64,000 nucleotides of DNA from Gordonia asplenii (GTDB lineage Bacteria > Actinomycetota > Actinomycetes > Mycobacteriales > Mycobacteriaceae). Below are positions 1-9,260 of this stretch, in pieces (position 1 is the first letter of the stretch; each line of letters starts with the position of its first letter). A model generated the notes under the pieces. It had not been told where the DNA came from. It saw only the letters and a list, made by a program, of their open reading frames with translations, and did no database searches. The stretch lies in NCBI RefSeq assembly GCF_012933505.1, contig NZ_JABBNB010000005.1, positions 186,001-250,000 on the forward strand. The letters are read 5' to 3'. The position numbers and the translations under genes were made by a program.

Positions 1-300
1 CTGCACAACGCCGACGTCTACGCGTACATGAAGAGCTACTCGCCCTATGAGAACGTCGGGCCTAAACCGTACCCGGCGATCCTGGCGCTCAACTCCCTCA
101 ATGACACCCGGGTGCTCTACGTCGAGGCGGCGAAATGGATTGCGCGGCTGCAGGAGAACACCACCGCCGACAATCCGATTCTGCTGAAGACGGAGATGTC
201 GGCCGGACACGGCGGCGTCTCGGGACGGTACAAACAGTGGGAAGAGACGGCGTACGAGTTGGCCTGGATTCTGCAGCAGACAGGAGCACTCCATGACTGA
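1..300 (+). CDS. Oligopeptidase B-like S9 peptidase, C-terminal end (5' truncated)
   Basis: The reading frame is open from the first base of the window, so this is the last 99 residues of a longer protein. The sequence reads SYSPYENV, a YPAIL segment, SLNDTRVLYVE, then a LLKTEMSAGHGGVSGRY block. This is the typical C-terminal end of prolyl-oligopeptidase-family enzymes of the oligopeptidase B (PtrB) group. The GHGG segment carries the catalytic His and LNDTRV lies near the catalytic Asp; the Ser is outside the window. Such enzymes cleave short peptides after basic residues in the cytoplasm. The stop overlaps the next gene's start by 8 bp, so the two are probably co-transcribed. Confidence 0.85.
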   Translation: MHNADVYAYMKSYSPYENVGPKPYPAILALNSLNDTRVLYVEAAKWIARLQENTTADNPILLKTEMSAGHGGVSGRYKQWEETAYELAWILQQTGALHD

Positions 301-1252
301 CGTCGCCGAACTGCTCGGCAGTCTGCGAGTGCCCGTCGTCGGTGCACCGATGGCCGGAGCGGCCGGTGGTCGACTCGCCGCGGCGATCACCGCCGCCGGA
401 GGTCTGGGCATGGTCGGGGTCGGCAATGTCGCCACCGTCGAGCAGATCACACCCGAACTGGAAATCGCTTGCGCCGGTGGGGTATTCGGGGTCGGACTGA
501 TGTGCTGGTCCCTACCCGACAATCCCGCGCTGCTCGACGTCACCCTGGCGCACGCCCCGTCGGTGATCAGTCTCAGTTTCGGCGACCCGCGGCCATACCT
601 CGACCGGGTGCACGACGCCGGGATCGCCGTCGTCGCCCAGGTGGGTACCCGGGCTGAAGCAGTCGACGTGGTCGACGCGGGTGTCGACGCCGTAGTGGTC
701 CGCGGCGATGAGGGCGGTGGCCACGGACGTGGAGTAGTCGCGACTCTGCCTCTGCTGCAACAGATCTTAGACATCACCGATAAGCCCGTGCTCGCCGCGG
801 GCGGCATCGCGACGGCGCGGGGGCTGGCGGCGGTGCTCGCCGCGGGAGCGTCGGGAGCCTGGGTCGGCACACCGTTCGCCGCGTCAGAGGAGAGTCTCTT
901 CAAAGACTCGGCGAAGCAGGCGGTGATCGCGGCCGACACCGATCAGACCGTCTACACCCGTGCGTTCGACGTCGCGCAGCGGTTCAATTGGCCGACGATC
1001 TACGGCGGCCGTGCCCTCGCCAACGACTTCACCTCGCAGTGGGTGGACCGGGTGTCCGAACTGGAAGCCGATGTTCCCGACGAACTGACAGCTGCCATGA
1101 AAGAGGCTCGTGCGCAAGGTAATACGGCGATGGCCCCGGTTTACGCGGGTGAGTCCGCGGGCCTGGTGACACAGATGCGCACCGCGGGCGAGGTGATCGA
1201 GAGCTTCGCGGGCTTCCGTGAGCACCTGCGGGCTGCGCAGCGCTGGCTGTAG
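293..1252 (+). CDS. Nitronate monooxygenase (2-nitropropane dioxygenase family)
   Basis: This 319-residue protein has the FMN-dependent TIM-barrel pattern of nitronate monooxygenases. It shows an N-terminal VVGAPMAGAAGG loop, a GGGHGRG segment near residue 145 where the catalytic His and FMN-phosphate loop are expected, and an AAGGIATARGLA then GASGAWVGTPF phosphate-binding pair. The family oxidises alkyl nitronates such as propionate 3-nitronate. Some relatives act as enoyl-reductase-like flavoproteins, so the substrate is not certain. The ATG at 293 lies inside the end of the upstream peptidase gene and implies coupled translation. Length is normal for the family. Confidence 0.88.
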   Translation: MTDVAELLGSLRVPVVGAPMAGAAGGRLAAAITAAGGLGMVGVGNVATVEQITPELEIACAGGVFGVGLMCWSLPDNPALLDVTLAHAPSVISLSFGDPRPYLDRVHDAGIAVVAQVGTRAEAVDVVDAGVDAVVVRGDEGGGHGRGVVATLPLLQQILDITDKPVLAAGGIATARGLAAVLAAGASGAWVGTPFAASEESLFKDSAKQAVIAADTDQTVYTRAFDVAQRFNWPTIYGGRALANDFTSQWVDRVSELEADVPDELTAAMKEARAQGNTAMAPVYAGESAGLVTQMRTAGEVIESFAGFREHLRAAQRWL

Positions 1253-1738
1253 AGATAGTGGGCGCTCGCCGAAGTGTAATTGGGAGACGCCTCCGATCAG
1301 CTCGCGTGCCGATGTTCGTCTGGGAGCCGCGCCCTTCGCTCCCGAGTGCCGAAGCGAGCTCGCGAGCCTAGCCCTCCGCTCCCCGAGTGCCGTGTTCGTC
1401 TGGGAGCCGGCCCCTTCGCTGCCCGAGTGCCGGTGTTCGTCTGGGAGCCGCGCCCTCCGCTCCCCGAGTGCCGAAGCGAGCTCGCGAGCTTCGGTGTATC
1501 GAGGGGCCGTGAGCCGAAAGACCAACGGACGGAATGGCTTTCGACCCAGCGTCGCCCTGCAATAGGTTCGCACTGCGGTGACTGATTGCCCACCGCGGTG
1601 GTGTGCTCGCGCCGACGTGGTTACCGTCGCGGGAAGCAACCACCGCAGCGTCGAATCGACCAGCGCAGTGGGAGCGGCTTACCGTAGCGGGGAACGCGCG
1701 AAGAGCGTGGCGTAACCGACGCGGGTGGCCCGACTCGT
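1253..1738. repeat. Gene-free stretch with short GC-rich repeats
   Basis: No gene is supported here. A 17-bp phrase TGTTCGTCTGGGAGCCG occurs three times, starting at 1313, 1393 and 1434. Between copies the phrase CGAGTGCCGAAGCGAGCTCG recurs. The block ends around 1466-1530 with a phrase that is also present near 19498-19605, where GTCGTAAGCCGAAATACCAACG matches GCCGTGAGCCGAAAGACCAACG here. Open frames across the block on both strands result from GC bias. The part from 1540 to 1738 shows no recognisable content. Confidence 0.7.
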
Positions 1739-2299
1739 TCAGCCCAGCAACGCCGACGGAACCACACGGACGACGAACGGGTCGTCGACGAGCAACTCCT
1801 GGGCGCCCACCGCGGCGCCGATCGTGCAGTACTCGCCGTCCCGCAAGGTCCATGCGGTGATCGACGGCTCGTCTGGGTCGACAACCCAGTAGTGGGCGCA
1901 CTCGGCTCGGCGGAGTCGGTCCTTCTTCAGCAACAGGTCGACACCCCGCGTCGACGGTGAGAGCACCTCGATCGCCAGCAACGGAGCCGTCGGGAGGTCG
2001 CGTTCGGTGAACGCTGTGCGTGGGGCGACGAGCAGATCGGGCTGGAGCACCGTGTCCTCGGCGAGTACGACGTCGAGGGGCGCGAAGAGAACCTCCAGTT
2101 CAGGCGGACAGGCCGCGCGAAGCGCGAGGAACAACTGACCGATCGCCCGCTGATGATTGATCCGCGGCGCGGGGCTCACGATGAGTATTCCGTCTAGGAG
2201 TTCGTACCGGTGCCCGTCATCGGGCATCGCGTCCAGATCGTCGCGGACCAGCGTACGTCCCCGTGGTAGCCCCGGCATCTCGGTAGGCATGGTGGTCAT
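1739..2299 (-). CDS. Uma2-family (DUF820) PD-(D/E)XK nuclease-fold protein
   Basis: The 186-residue protein shows the Uma2 pattern: a YELLDGIL segment near residue 34, a PDLLVAP motif containing the first acidic residue, an AIEVLSPST motif containing the E of the PD-(D/E)XK core, and YWVVDPDEPSI near the C-terminus. Members are thought to be nucleases, but their cellular role is poorly known; they are often dispersed in many copies. The start is set at the ATG at 2299 because GAAGGGGAA sits just upstream. The frame stays open further upstream without a better start. The gene stands alone between a gene-free block and the MFS terminator. Confidence 0.82.
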   Translation of the reverse strand: MTTMPTEMPGLPRGRTLVRDDLDAMPDDGHRYELLDGILIVSPAPRINHQRAIGQLFLALRAACPPELEVLFAPLDVVLAEDTVLQPDLLVAPRTAFTERDLPTAPLLAIEVLSPSTRGVDLLLKKDRLRRAECAHYWVVDPDEPSITAWTLRDGEYCTIGAAVGAQELLVDDPFVVRVVPSALLG

Positions 2300-2437
2300 T
2301 GTATTCCCCTTCGTTCCCCATGCCGACGAACGTACCGCGTCGCGGGCGCGGCAAACCCCCGGGTCGGCCGCGCAGCGCCGGAATCTGTGGACAACAGAAC
2401 CCGGGTGGACGACTGGAGAATTCACACCCCCACAACC

Positions 2438-2476
2438 AAACGGTCGGCAAGGACCAAATGCCCTTGCCGACCGTTT
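2438..2476 (-). terminator. Intrinsic terminator after the DHA2 transporter
   Basis: A perfect 15-bp inverted repeat with arms at 2438-2452 and 2462-2476 surrounds a 9-nt loop. It lies 26 bp beyond the stop of the transporter on the minus strand. The arms end in AAA/TTT, so the RNA hairpin has U residues at its 3' base. Confidence 0.8.
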
Positions 2477-2501
2477 GTTCTTGCAGATCTCGCGATGAAC
2501 C

Positions 2502-4061
2502 TCAGTGCATGATCGTCGGCTGACGATCCATCTCTTCTTCGGTGAGTGGTGACTCGATCTTCTTGCGCGGCAAGAAGAACGCCGGGATCAGGGTGGCGGC
2601 GACCAGGACCGTCGCGACGATGAACGCGGTGCCGTAGTGGCTCGCCGCCGACTCGAACCACTCCAGCGGGGGCTGCGGAGGAGCCATGTGGGCGGCCACC
2701 GCGGCGTCGTACTTCTGCGGGTCGACGTTGGACAGCACTGCCGCGCCGCCCTTCATGTCGTTCTTCAGTCCGGTCGCCAGGATCACGCCGATGATGGCGG
2801 TACCGATCGACGACGCCGTCTGCTGCACGACGTTCATCATCGTCGAACCGTCGGGCACCTGTGCGTTGGTCAGGGTGGCCAACGCTGCGGACATGATCGG
2901 CATCATCGTCATACCCATGCCGAGGCCCTGTACGAACAGCGCACCGCACAGCAACCAGTACGGGGTGTCCGCACCGAGGAAGGTGAAGGTGCCGACGCCG
3001 AGGAAGATCAGCACGATACCCGCGAGCACGAACTTTCCGGGGCCGATCTTATCGGTCATGCGACCGGCGATCGGCATGGTCAGCATGGCGCCCAGCCCCT
3101 GCGGTGCGAGCAGCAGCCCAGCGGCCAGCGTCGACTCGCCGCGCACGGCGATGAAGTACTGCGGGTAGAGCAGCGACGCCCCGAAGAACGCGATCATGAA
3201 GATGCTCATCGTGACCACCGAGATGGTCAGCGTCTTGTTCTTGAACAGGCGCAGATCGAGCAGCGGCTTGTCGGCGACCAACGCGTGGCGGATGAACAGA
3301 CCGATCAGGACGGCTCCGACGATCGCCGGGATCAGCACCTTGGGGGTGATGAAGGTGCCGGATTCGGTGCTCGACGACACGCCGTAGAGGAACAGTGCGA
3401 GACCGGGCGACAGCATCAGCAGGCCGACGATGTCGATCTTCGGCTTCGACTTCTCGTCGTCGTCTTTGAGGACCAGCGCCGAGTAGATCAGTGCCACGAT
3501 GCCGACCGGGACGTTGATCAGGAACACCCAGTGCCACGATGCCTTCTCGATCAGCAGACCGCCGAGGATGGGGCCGGCGATCGGGCCGAGCAGCATCGGG
3601 ATGCCGAGCACCGCCATGATCGAACCGATCCGCTCCGGACCGGCCGCCTTGGTGAGGATCATCATGCCGATCGGCATGAGCAGGCCGCCGCCGAGACCCT
3701 GGACCACGCGGAACGCGACCAGTGCACCGATATTCGGGGCCAGCGCACAAAGAACGGAACCGGCGGTGAAGAGGACCAGCGAAGTCAGGTACACCTTCTT
3801 GGTGCCGAAACGTGCTGCGGCCCAAGAGGACAACGGGATCACCGATGCGAGCGCGAGGGTGTAGCCGGTCATCGTCCAGGCAGCGCCGGCGGCGTCGGTG
3901 TTGAAGGTGGTCTGGAAAGTGTTCTGTGCCACCGAGACGACGGTGACGTCGAGGATGGACATGATCGCGCCGAGCACGACCACGCCCGCGACGACCAGCA
4001 CATGCCGGTCGAGGGTGGTGTCCGGGGCCTTCGTGGCGCCGGCCGAGGATGGTGACGTCAT
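2502..4061 (-). CDS. DHA2 (EmrB/QacA) family MFS drug efflux transporter
   Basis: This 519-residue membrane protein has the 14-helix DHA2 layout. The first helix contains the LDVTVVSVA motif, helix 5 carries a motif-C-like GPIAGPILGG segment, and RVVQGLGGG and R-FGTKK loops lie between helices. The family exports lipophilic drugs, dyes or metabolites by proton antiport in the inner membrane. The start codon at 4061 overlaps the stop of the upstream MarR gene in an ATGA arrangement, so the two form a translationally coupled operon. MarR-DHA2 pairs are usually induced by the exported compound. Confidence 0.92.
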   Translation of the reverse strand: MTSPSSAGATKAPDTTLDRHVLVVAGVVVLGAIMSILDVTVVSVAQNTFQTTFNTDAAGAAWTMTGYTLALASVIPLSSWAAARFGTKKVYLTSLVLFTAGSVLCALAPNIGALVAFRVVQGLGGGLLMPIGMMILTKAAGPERIGSIMAVLGIPMLLGPIAGPILGGLLIEKASWHWVFLINVPVGIVALIYSALVLKDDDEKSKPKIDIVGLLMLSPGLALFLYGVSSSTESGTFITPKVLIPAIVGAVLIGLFIRHALVADKPLLDLRLFKNKTLTISVVTMSIFMIAFFGASLLYPQYFIAVRGESTLAAGLLLAPQGLGAMLTMPIAGRMTDKIGPGKFVLAGIVLIFLGVGTFTFLGADTPYWLLCGALFVQGLGMGMTMMPIMSAALATLTNAQVPDGSTMMNVVQQTASSIGTAIIGVILATGLKNDMKGGAAVLSNVDPQKYDAAVAAHMAPPQPPLEWFESAASHYGTAFIVATVLVAATLIPAFFLPRKKIESPLTEEEMDRQPTIMH

Positions 4062-4552
4062 GCGTGAGCTTCCTGTGAGAGTGAGGTTGCGAAGTAGTGG
4101 TCGCCGTTGACTACCGCGTCCAACGCGGACCGGAGGTTGTCGCGGACTTCGGCGGGGAGCCGAGATACGAAGTCGCGCAACAGATCTTCTTTGACCGACA
4201 TCTGGGCGTCGACGATCTCTCGCCCCTTTTCGGTTAGGGAAATACGTTTGATGCGACGATCCGACGCGTCTTCGCGCCGATCGACGATGTCGAGCCCGAC
4301 GAGTTTGTCGATGCCCCGACCTGCGGCGGCGAGCGACAGACCGAGCTCACCGGCGAGCTCGTTGACCGACATCGGCGAACCATGCGAACCGAGGATGAAC
4401 ACCGAACGCATCTGCGAGAGGCTGAGTTCGGTGGCGACCAGGCTGTCCATCGTCGCAGCTTTCGCCGAGCAGGTAAGGCGCTCGAAGAACTGTTCCATCA
4501 CCGCGCAGGTGGCGCTGACGGGGTCGTCGGACGAAGAGACGGTTGGTTGCAC
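4058..4552 (-). CDS. MarR-family transcriptional regulator of the adjacent efflux pump
   Basis: The 164-residue protein has a MarR winged helix: LSLSQMRSVFILGSHGSPMSVNELA, then a recognition region GLSLAAAGRGIDKLV, then the wing DRREDASDRRIKRISLTEKG with the conserved DxRxxxxxLT pattern. The GTG at 4552 is chosen because it keeps the whole N-terminal dimerisation helix. An ATG at 4498 is possible but would cut into that helix. The upstream spacer to the divergent peroxidase gene contains repeated CGCAACTA words that may be its operator. Confidence 0.85.
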   Translation of the reverse strand: MQPTVSSSDDPVSATCAVMEQFFERLTCSAKAATMDSLVATELSLSQMRSVFILGSHGSPMSVNELAGELGLSLAAAGRGIDKLVGLDIVDRREDASDRRIKRISLTEKGREIVDAQMSVKEDLLRDFVSRLPAEVRDNLRSALDAVVNGDHYFATSLSQEAHA

Positions 4553-4572
4553 GCGAACAAAAGTAACGCCAA

Positions 4573-4598
4573 CGCAACTATTACCGCAAGCGCAACTA
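4573..4598. promoter_or_regulatory. Direct repeats CGCAACTA, candidate MarR operator
   Basis: CGCAACTA occurs at 4573-4580 and again at 4591-4598, an 18-bp spacing, within a locally AT-richer stretch between the marR-type gene and the divergent peroxidase gene. The position suits a MarR or RNA-polymerase binding region. It is a direct, not inverted, repeat, so assignment to this MarR is tentative. Confidence 0.35.
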
Positions 4599-4690
4599 AT
4601 GGTGAGTTCGCGCACGTCCAGGCGTTTTCCGTGACGCGAACCACATGCTGGGCGAGTGCGTGACCCACGCCTGGAGTAGCGTCGAACAGC

Positions 4691-5176
4691 GTGAGCAACG
4701 TCAAGAACATCGCAGTCACCGCCCTCGACGGCAGCGCCCTGAGCCTCGCCGACTTCGCCGGGCCCCTCCTCGTCGTCAACGTCGCCAGCAAGTGCGGCCT
4801 CACCCCGCAGTACACGGCGCTCGAACAGCTCGCCAAGACCTACGGCGACCGCGGCCTCACGGTCGTCGGTGTGCCGTGCAATCAGTTCATGGGGCAGGAG
4901 CCGGGCACCGCCGAAGAGATCGCGACCTTCTGCTCGACCACCTACGGTGTCACCTTCCCGCTGCTGGAGAAGGTCGACGTCAACGGCGAGGGCCGCCACC
5001 CACTCTATGCCGAGCTCACCGAGGCCGCCGACGCCGACGGCGAGGCCGGCGACATCCAGTGGAACTTCGAGAAATTCCTCGTCGACGCCTCGGGCACCGT
5101 TGTCAACCGCTTCCGTCCGCGCACCGAACCCGATGCGCCCGAGGTCATCTCGGCCATCGAGGCTGTTTTGGATTAG
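4691..5176 (+). CDS. Glutathione-peroxidase-family thiol peroxidase
   Basis: This 161-residue protein matches the GPx fold: NVASKCGLTPQY with the peroxidatic Cys35, VPCNQFMGQEPG with the catalytic Gln65, and a WNFEKFL motif with Trp124 and Asn125. Cys81 in FCSTTYGVTFP sits where yeast Gpx3 has its resolving Cys82. The enzyme is therefore probably thioredoxin- or mycoredoxin-dependent rather than glutathione-dependent, as expected in an actinomycete. It would reduce organic hydroperoxides in the cytoplasm. The GTG at 4691 is the start that aligns with family length. It is transcribed divergently from the marR-efflux pair. Confidence 0.9.
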   Translation: MSNVKNIAVTALDGSALSLADFAGPLLVVNVASKCGLTPQYTALEQLAKTYGDRGLTVVGVPCNQFMGQEPGTAEEIATFCSTTYGVTFPLLEKVDVNGEGRHPLYAELTEAADADGEAGDIQWNFEKFLVDASGTVVNRFRPRTEPDAPEVISAIEAVLD

Positions 5177-5613
5177 CTCGAGTGGTCGGGGCGGAGCTGA
5201 AGTCGCATTCTTCCCTCGTCCGCTGGTTGAGCCGTGCCGGAGCGCCGGCGATGACCATCCACTCCGCTGGTTGAGCCTGGGGCCGCAGCGCTAGCACTGA
5301 CCATCCACTCCGCTGGTTGAGCCGGGCCGGAGCGTTAGCGAAGGCCCGTGTCGAAACCACGCAACCCGACGATGCCAGCGCACCAAACACATAGCGACAG
5401 TTGGTAACTCGTCTCACCATGTTTCGACGCGGGCGCGTCACTTCGACCCGCTGCGTTCGCTAGACACGGCGCGTCGGGCACCGGTCAACCAGCAAACGGC
5501 GGTAGCCGCTCGGCCCGACCCTCGGCGGTCGCTTGATATCGCGACGCCAGTGCTCTCGCTCCAGAACGAACACGCGTCGAAGCGCCGGGTAAGCTGAGGC
5601 GACCGGTTTGTGC
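5177..5613. repeat. Intergenic stretch with GGTTGAGCC-type interspersed repeats
   Basis: No gene is supported. The phrase CGCTGGTTGAGCC occurs three times, starting at about 5222, 5264 and 5311. The last copy continues as GAGCGTTAGCGAAGGCCCGTGTCGAAACC, the full unit of a repeat family found at many other places in the window (22.6, 22.9, 33.9, 56.9 and 61.0 kb). The remainder up to the purS leader shows nothing I recognise. Confidence 0.75.
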
Positions 5614-5639
5614 GACGCCGCGGTCATCCCCGCGGCGTC
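5614..5639 (+). promoter_or_regulatory. Hairpin in the purS leader
   Basis: Perfect 10-bp arms GACGCCGCGG (5614-5623) and CCGCGGCGTC (5630-5639) enclose the 6-nt loop TCATCC. The hairpin ends 24 nt before the purS start codon and about 9 nt before the AAGGAG ribosome binding site. It could act as a leader attenuator or mRNA-stability element. No known purine riboswitch sequence is visible. Confidence 0.5.
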
Positions 5640-5663
5640 TCCACCTATAAGGAGTGCTCTTAC

Positions 5664-5903
5664 ATGGCGCGTGTGGTTGTCGACGTGATGCCCAAGGCCG
5701 AGATTCTCGATCCTCAGGGGCAGGCGATTGTCGGTGCACTGGGCCGGCTCGGATTCTCCGGCATCGTCGATGTCCGGCAGGGCAAGCGTTTCGAGCTCGA
5801 AGTCGACGACACCGTCGACGACCTCGCTCTGGAGCGCATCGCCGAGGAGCTGCTGACCAACACCGTCATCGAGAACTTCAACGTCACCCGCGTGGAGGCC
5901 TGA
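5664..5903 (+). CDS. purS: Phosphoribosylformylglycinamidine synthase subunit PurS
   Basis: The 79-residue product [20 protein letters not shown], a VRQGKRFEL segment and an [15 protein letters not shown]-terminus is typical PurS. It is the small structural subunit that joins PurL and PurQ to make the FGAM synthase complex, step four of de novo purine synthesis. The ATG at 5664 is preceded by AAGGAG at a good distance. An in-frame earlier start is unlikely because it lies inside the leader hairpin. purQ follows after one base, confirming the operon. purL is not in the window. Confidence 0.97.
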   Translation: MARVVVDVMPKAEILDPQGQAIVGALGRLGFSGIVDVRQGKRFELEVDDTVDDLALERIAEELLTNTVIENFNVTRVEA

Positions 5904-5904
5904 C

Positions 5905-6585
5905 GTGAGCGCACGCATCGGGGTCATCACGTTTCCAGGCACCCTCGACGACGTCGACGCCGCGCGGGCGGTACGTCTCGCCGGCGCCGAGTCGGTCGAC
6001 CTGTGGCACGGCGACGACGACCTCAAGGGAGTCGACGCCGTCGTCGTTCCGGGCGGATTCTCCTACGGCGACTACCTGCGTGCGGGAGCGATCGCCAAGT
6101 TCGCGCCGGTGATGCGGTCGGTCGTCGACGCCGCGAACAAGGGCCTGCCGGTATTGGGTATCTGCAACGGTTTTCAGGTGCTGTGCGAGGCGGGTCTGCT
6201 CCCCGGCGCGCTCACCCGCAACGAGGGCTTGCACTTCATCTGCCGCGACCAGTGGCTCAAAGTCGAGAACAACACCACCGCGTGGACCTCGCGATTCGAC
6301 CTCGGCGCCGAGATCCTGGTGCCGTTGAAGTCCGGCGAAGGTCGCTACGTCGCCTCGGACGAGAAGCTCGAAGAGCTCAAGGGCGAGGGACGCATCGTCT
6401 TCTCCTATGCGGGCGGCAATCCCAACGGATCGCAGCTCGACATCGCCGGCATCTGCAGCGAGAAAAACCGTGTCGTCGGATTGATGCCGCACCCCGAGCA
6501 CGCGACCGAAGCACTCACCGGGCCCAGCGACGACGGGCTCGGCCTGTTCTACTCGGTGCTCGACGCCGTGCTGGCGACCGCCTGA
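5905..6585 (+). CDS. purQ: Phosphoribosylformylglycinamidine synthase subunit PurQ (glutaminase)
   Basis: This 226-residue class I glutamine amidotransferase starts at a GTG one base after pur[11 protein letters not shown] supplies the nucleophile Cys87, and MPHPEHA supplies His196 and Glu198. [13 protein letters not shown] is the oxyanion-region motif typical of PurQ. It releases ammonia from glutamine and passes it to PurL for conversion of FGAR to FGAM. Length and start fit the family. Confidence 0.97.
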   Translation: MSARIGVITFPGTLDDVDAARAVRLAGAESVDLWHGDDDLKGVDAVVVPGGFSYGDYLRAGAIAKFAPVMRSVVDAANKGLPVLGICNGFQVLCEAGLLPGALTRNEGLHFICRDQWLKVENNTTAWTSRFDLGAEILVPLKSGEGRYVASDEKLEELKGEGRIVFSYAGGNPNGSQLDIAGICSEKNRVVGLMPHPEHATEALTGPSDDGLGLFYSVLDAVLATA

Positions 6586-6590
6586 TCCCG

Positions 6591-7865
6591 ATGACGCTCG
6601 ACACGTCGGCGAGTGCGGTCGGTCTCGGCGAATTCATCGACGCTTCGCCGTCGCCGTTTCACGTATGTGCCAGCGTCGCAAGCGAACTCGACGCGGCCGG
6701 CTTCCGTGAGCTGGCCGAGACCGACCCGTGGATGGGTAGCGGCGGCTCGTTCTACGTGATTCGCGGCGGGTCGATCATCGCGTGGTCGTCGGCGACCGGC
6801 AACGGCGACTTCCGCATCGTCGGCGGTCATACCGACAGCCCGAATCTGCGGGTCAAACAGCACCCCGACAAGACGTCGGCGGGCGTCGCGATGGTCGGTC
6901 TCGAATCGTACGGCGGTGCCTGGCTGAACTCCTGGCTCGACCGTGACCTCGGCTTGTCCGGTCGCCTCGCTTATCGCGATTCGACCACGGTCGCGCACCA
7001 GCTCGTGCACATCACCGAGCCGGTACTTCGGGTGCCGCAGTTGGCGATTCACCTGTCCGACGACCGCAAGGGCGTGGCCCTTGATCCGCAGCGTCATGTC
7101 GACGGAATCTTCGGCGTCGCCGACGCGCCACCGCTGCTCGACTGGGTCGCGCAACAGCTCGACATCGATCCCGCGGCGGTGCTCGGCTGGGAACTGATGA
7201 CGCACGACGTGACACCGAGCAGAATCATTGGCGCACAACAAGATCTGCTGAGTGCGCCCCGACTGGACAACCAGGGGACCTGCTATGCGGGGCTGCGGGC
7301 GCTGCTCGACTCCGGCGAGACCGAGGTGCCGATGCACGGTATCCGAATGCTCGCCCTGTTCGACCACGAAGAGGTCGGCAGCGGCTCGGAGCGGGGCGCG
7401 GCGTCGGACTTCCTCGCTACCGTCTGCGAGCGGATCGTGTCGGCGCGCGGCGGTTCCCGCGACGACTACCATCGTGCGATGGCGGCCAGTGTCTGCGTGT
7501 CGGGCGACATGGCGCACGCGACGCACCCGAACTATCCCGAACGTCACGAGCCGGCTCACCGGATCGCGATCAACGGTGGCCCGGTTCTGAAAGTCAACCA
7601 GAACCTACGCTATGCGTCGGATGCGTTGGGGGAGGCCGTGTTCGCGCTGGCATGCGAACGTGCCGGAGTGCCACTGCAGCGTTACGTGCACCGCGCGGAC
7701 CTGCCCTGCGGTTCCACCATCGGACCGATCACCGCGACGCGGACCGGACTGCGCACGGTCGACGTCGGCGCGCCGCAGCTCGCGATGCACAGCGCTCGGG
7801 AACTGATGGGCGTCGACGACGTCTGGATGTATTCCGCTGCGCTGCAGGCATTTCTGCTGGGCTAG
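6591..7865 (+). CDS. M18-family aspartyl aminopeptidase
   Basis: The 424-residue protein has the M18 di-zinc peptidase motifs: [14 protein letters not shown] with His80 and Asp82, [10 protein letters not shown] with a bridging Asp, [14 protein letters not shown] with the catalytic and metal Glu pair, and a late HSARELMG segment with the last His. It removes N-terminal acidic residues from peptides in the cytoplasm. The start at 6591 is 5 bp after purQ. An M18 gene beside purQ is common in actinomycetes, but a functional link to purines is not evident. Confidence 0.92.
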   Translation: MTLDTSASAVGLGEFIDASPSPFHVCASVASELDAAGFRELAETDPWMGSGGSFYVIRGGSIIAWSSATGNGDFRIVGGHTDSPNLRVKQHPDKTSAGVAMVGLESYGGAWLNSWLDRDLGLSGRLAYRDSTTVAHQLVHITEPVLRVPQLAIHLSDDRKGVALDPQRHVDGIFGVADAPPLLDWVAQQLDIDPAAVLGWELMTHDVTPSRIIGAQQDLLSAPRLDNQGTCYAGLRALLDSGETEVPMHGIRMLALFDHEEVGSGSERGAASDFLATVCERIVSARGGSRDDYHRAMAASVCVSGDMAHATHPNYPERHEPAHRIAINGGPVLKVNQNLRYASDALGEAVFALACERAGVPLQRYVHRADLPCGSTIGPITATRTGLRTVDVGAPQLAMHSARELMGVDDVWMYSAALQAFLLG

Positions 7866-7904
7866 GCTCTGCCGGGCCAGGGCGTCGCCTGCAGTCGCAA
7901 CCGC

Positions 7905-9194
7905 TCAGTTCGGCGCCAGCACCGACATCGACTGTCCCTGATGCAGCACGATGTAGCCGTCGACGGCCTGCGCCGTGCCGATGATCGGAAGTTCCCAATG
8001 CGTGCCGTCGGCGATGCGGAATCCGTTGAGCTGATTGTTGTTCGCGAACACCATCGTCGACGGCGACGCTCCGACGCAGGTCAGCTGATCGATGTCGGCA
8101 TCGGGGTTGCCGACGTCGGGCGAGGGACCTTTGCCGAGTGACCGGCCGTCGGAGAGTCGATACACCACTCGTGAGCGATCCTTCAGTGCGAACGAGACCG
8201 CGCCGCCGCATGGCCGCGCGCCGGCCTTCGACAGTTCCGGATCGGTGATGGCCCACAACGCTTTCGGTTTCGCGGGATCCCGAATCTCGAAGTGCCCCTG
8301 AGTATCCTGCACCGTGGCCTCGCCGACGCCGGTGAGTACGGGCAGCGTCGACCGTCCACGCACGAGTTGTATGCGGGTGGCTCGATATGTCGGCTGCGAC
8401 GTGTTCAGCACTCCGTCGACGATGCCGTAGAAGTCGACGCCCTCGTGGCCGTAGGTGTTGTGCTGCACTGCGATTCCAGTGGGGTAGAGGCTGATGTCGC
8501 AGGCGGTGCAGGACAATTCGCCTGCGCCGGTCGCAGCGTCGAGCACGACGTTGGTGCCGTCGGACCCGGTGGCGACGAGGACCCCGTCGTCGTATCGCGC
8601 GGTGGTGGCGCTGGCGAAGGTGCGGGTCCAGATCTCCTCGCCGGACGGTTTACTGAGCATGACCCGGTATCCGGCGTCGTCGATGCGCACGAAGTTCTGA
8701 CCCAGCCCGACGACCTGCGTCGTCGCATCGAGATCTGTTGGGGCGCTGAGCTTTCCGGTGTCGAGGTCGGCGAGGTAGAATCCGTCGGGGTGATCGCCCA
8801 GTCGCATCGCGCAACCCACGATTCCGTCGCCGTTGAGTGCGCAGCCGCCCAGCCCGACCCGAATCGGGTTGTCCCACACGGGATGTCCGGAGACCGCGCT
8901 GACCATGAGATACGCGCGGCCGAGGCCGGACGGGTAGGCGAGCAACCAGCGATCCATCCATGTTCCGGCGACGGTGATCTCGGTTCCCTCTCCGTAGCCG
9001 GGCAGGGTGTCGCGGTCGACGGTCCAGGCGACGTCGGGCGCCGACGAATAGTCGCGCAGCCGGCCGTCGCCGGTCGCCGGCGGGGTCTTGATGGATAGGA
9101 CCACGCCGACCGCGGCCACGAGCAGCACGCTGCAGATCGCCACCACCGTGCCGATCCCGAATCGCCGCGTGACCGAATTTCGCTGCCCTGACAT
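7905..9194 (-). CDS. Membrane-anchored beta-propeller-like protein of unknown function
   Basis: I do not recognise a named family. The 429-residue product has one N-terminal membrane segment (about residues 13-33) and then a long extracytoplasmic region. Repeated motifs of the type VLDAATG, YLADLDTG and VWDNPIRVG resemble PQQ-type propeller blades. Two CxxC-like or paired cysteine sites (SCTACD, GGCALNGDGIVGCA) could form disulfides outside the cell. It is convergent with the M18 gene. A surface or periplasmic sensing or scaffold role is only a guess. Confidence 0.65.
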   Translation of the reverse strand: MSGQRNSVTRRFGIGTVVAICSVLLVAAVGVVLSIKTPPATGDGRLRDYSSAPDVAWTVDRDTLPGYGEGTEITVAGTWMDRWLLAYPSGLGRAYLMVSAVSGHPVWDNPIRVGLGGCALNGDGIVGCAMRLGDHPDGFYLADLDTGKLSAPTDLDATTQVVGLGQNFVRIDDAGYRVMLSKPSGEEIWTRTFASATTARYDDGVLVATGSDGTNVVLDAATGAGELSCTACDISLYPTGIAVQHNTYGHEGVDFYGIVDGVLNTSQPTYRATRIQLVRGRSTLPVLTGVGEATVQDTQGHFEIRDPAKPKALWAITDPELSKAGARPCGGAVSFALKDRSRVVYRLSDGRSLGKGPSPDVGNPDADIDQLTCVGASPSTMVFANNNQLNGFRIADGTHWELPIIGTAQAVDGYIVLHQGQSMSVLAPN

Positions 9195-9260
9195 GGCTAT
9201 CAGTCAATCATGCGGTTCCACGGGCGAAGGTCGGGATCGGCGTCGGCCGCCGGCGTCGAC

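Noticed and set aside
2637..4055. 472-codon frame opposite the DHA2 transporter
   Set aside because: Antisense shadow with His/Asp/Arg-rich composition. The transporter on the other strand is certain.
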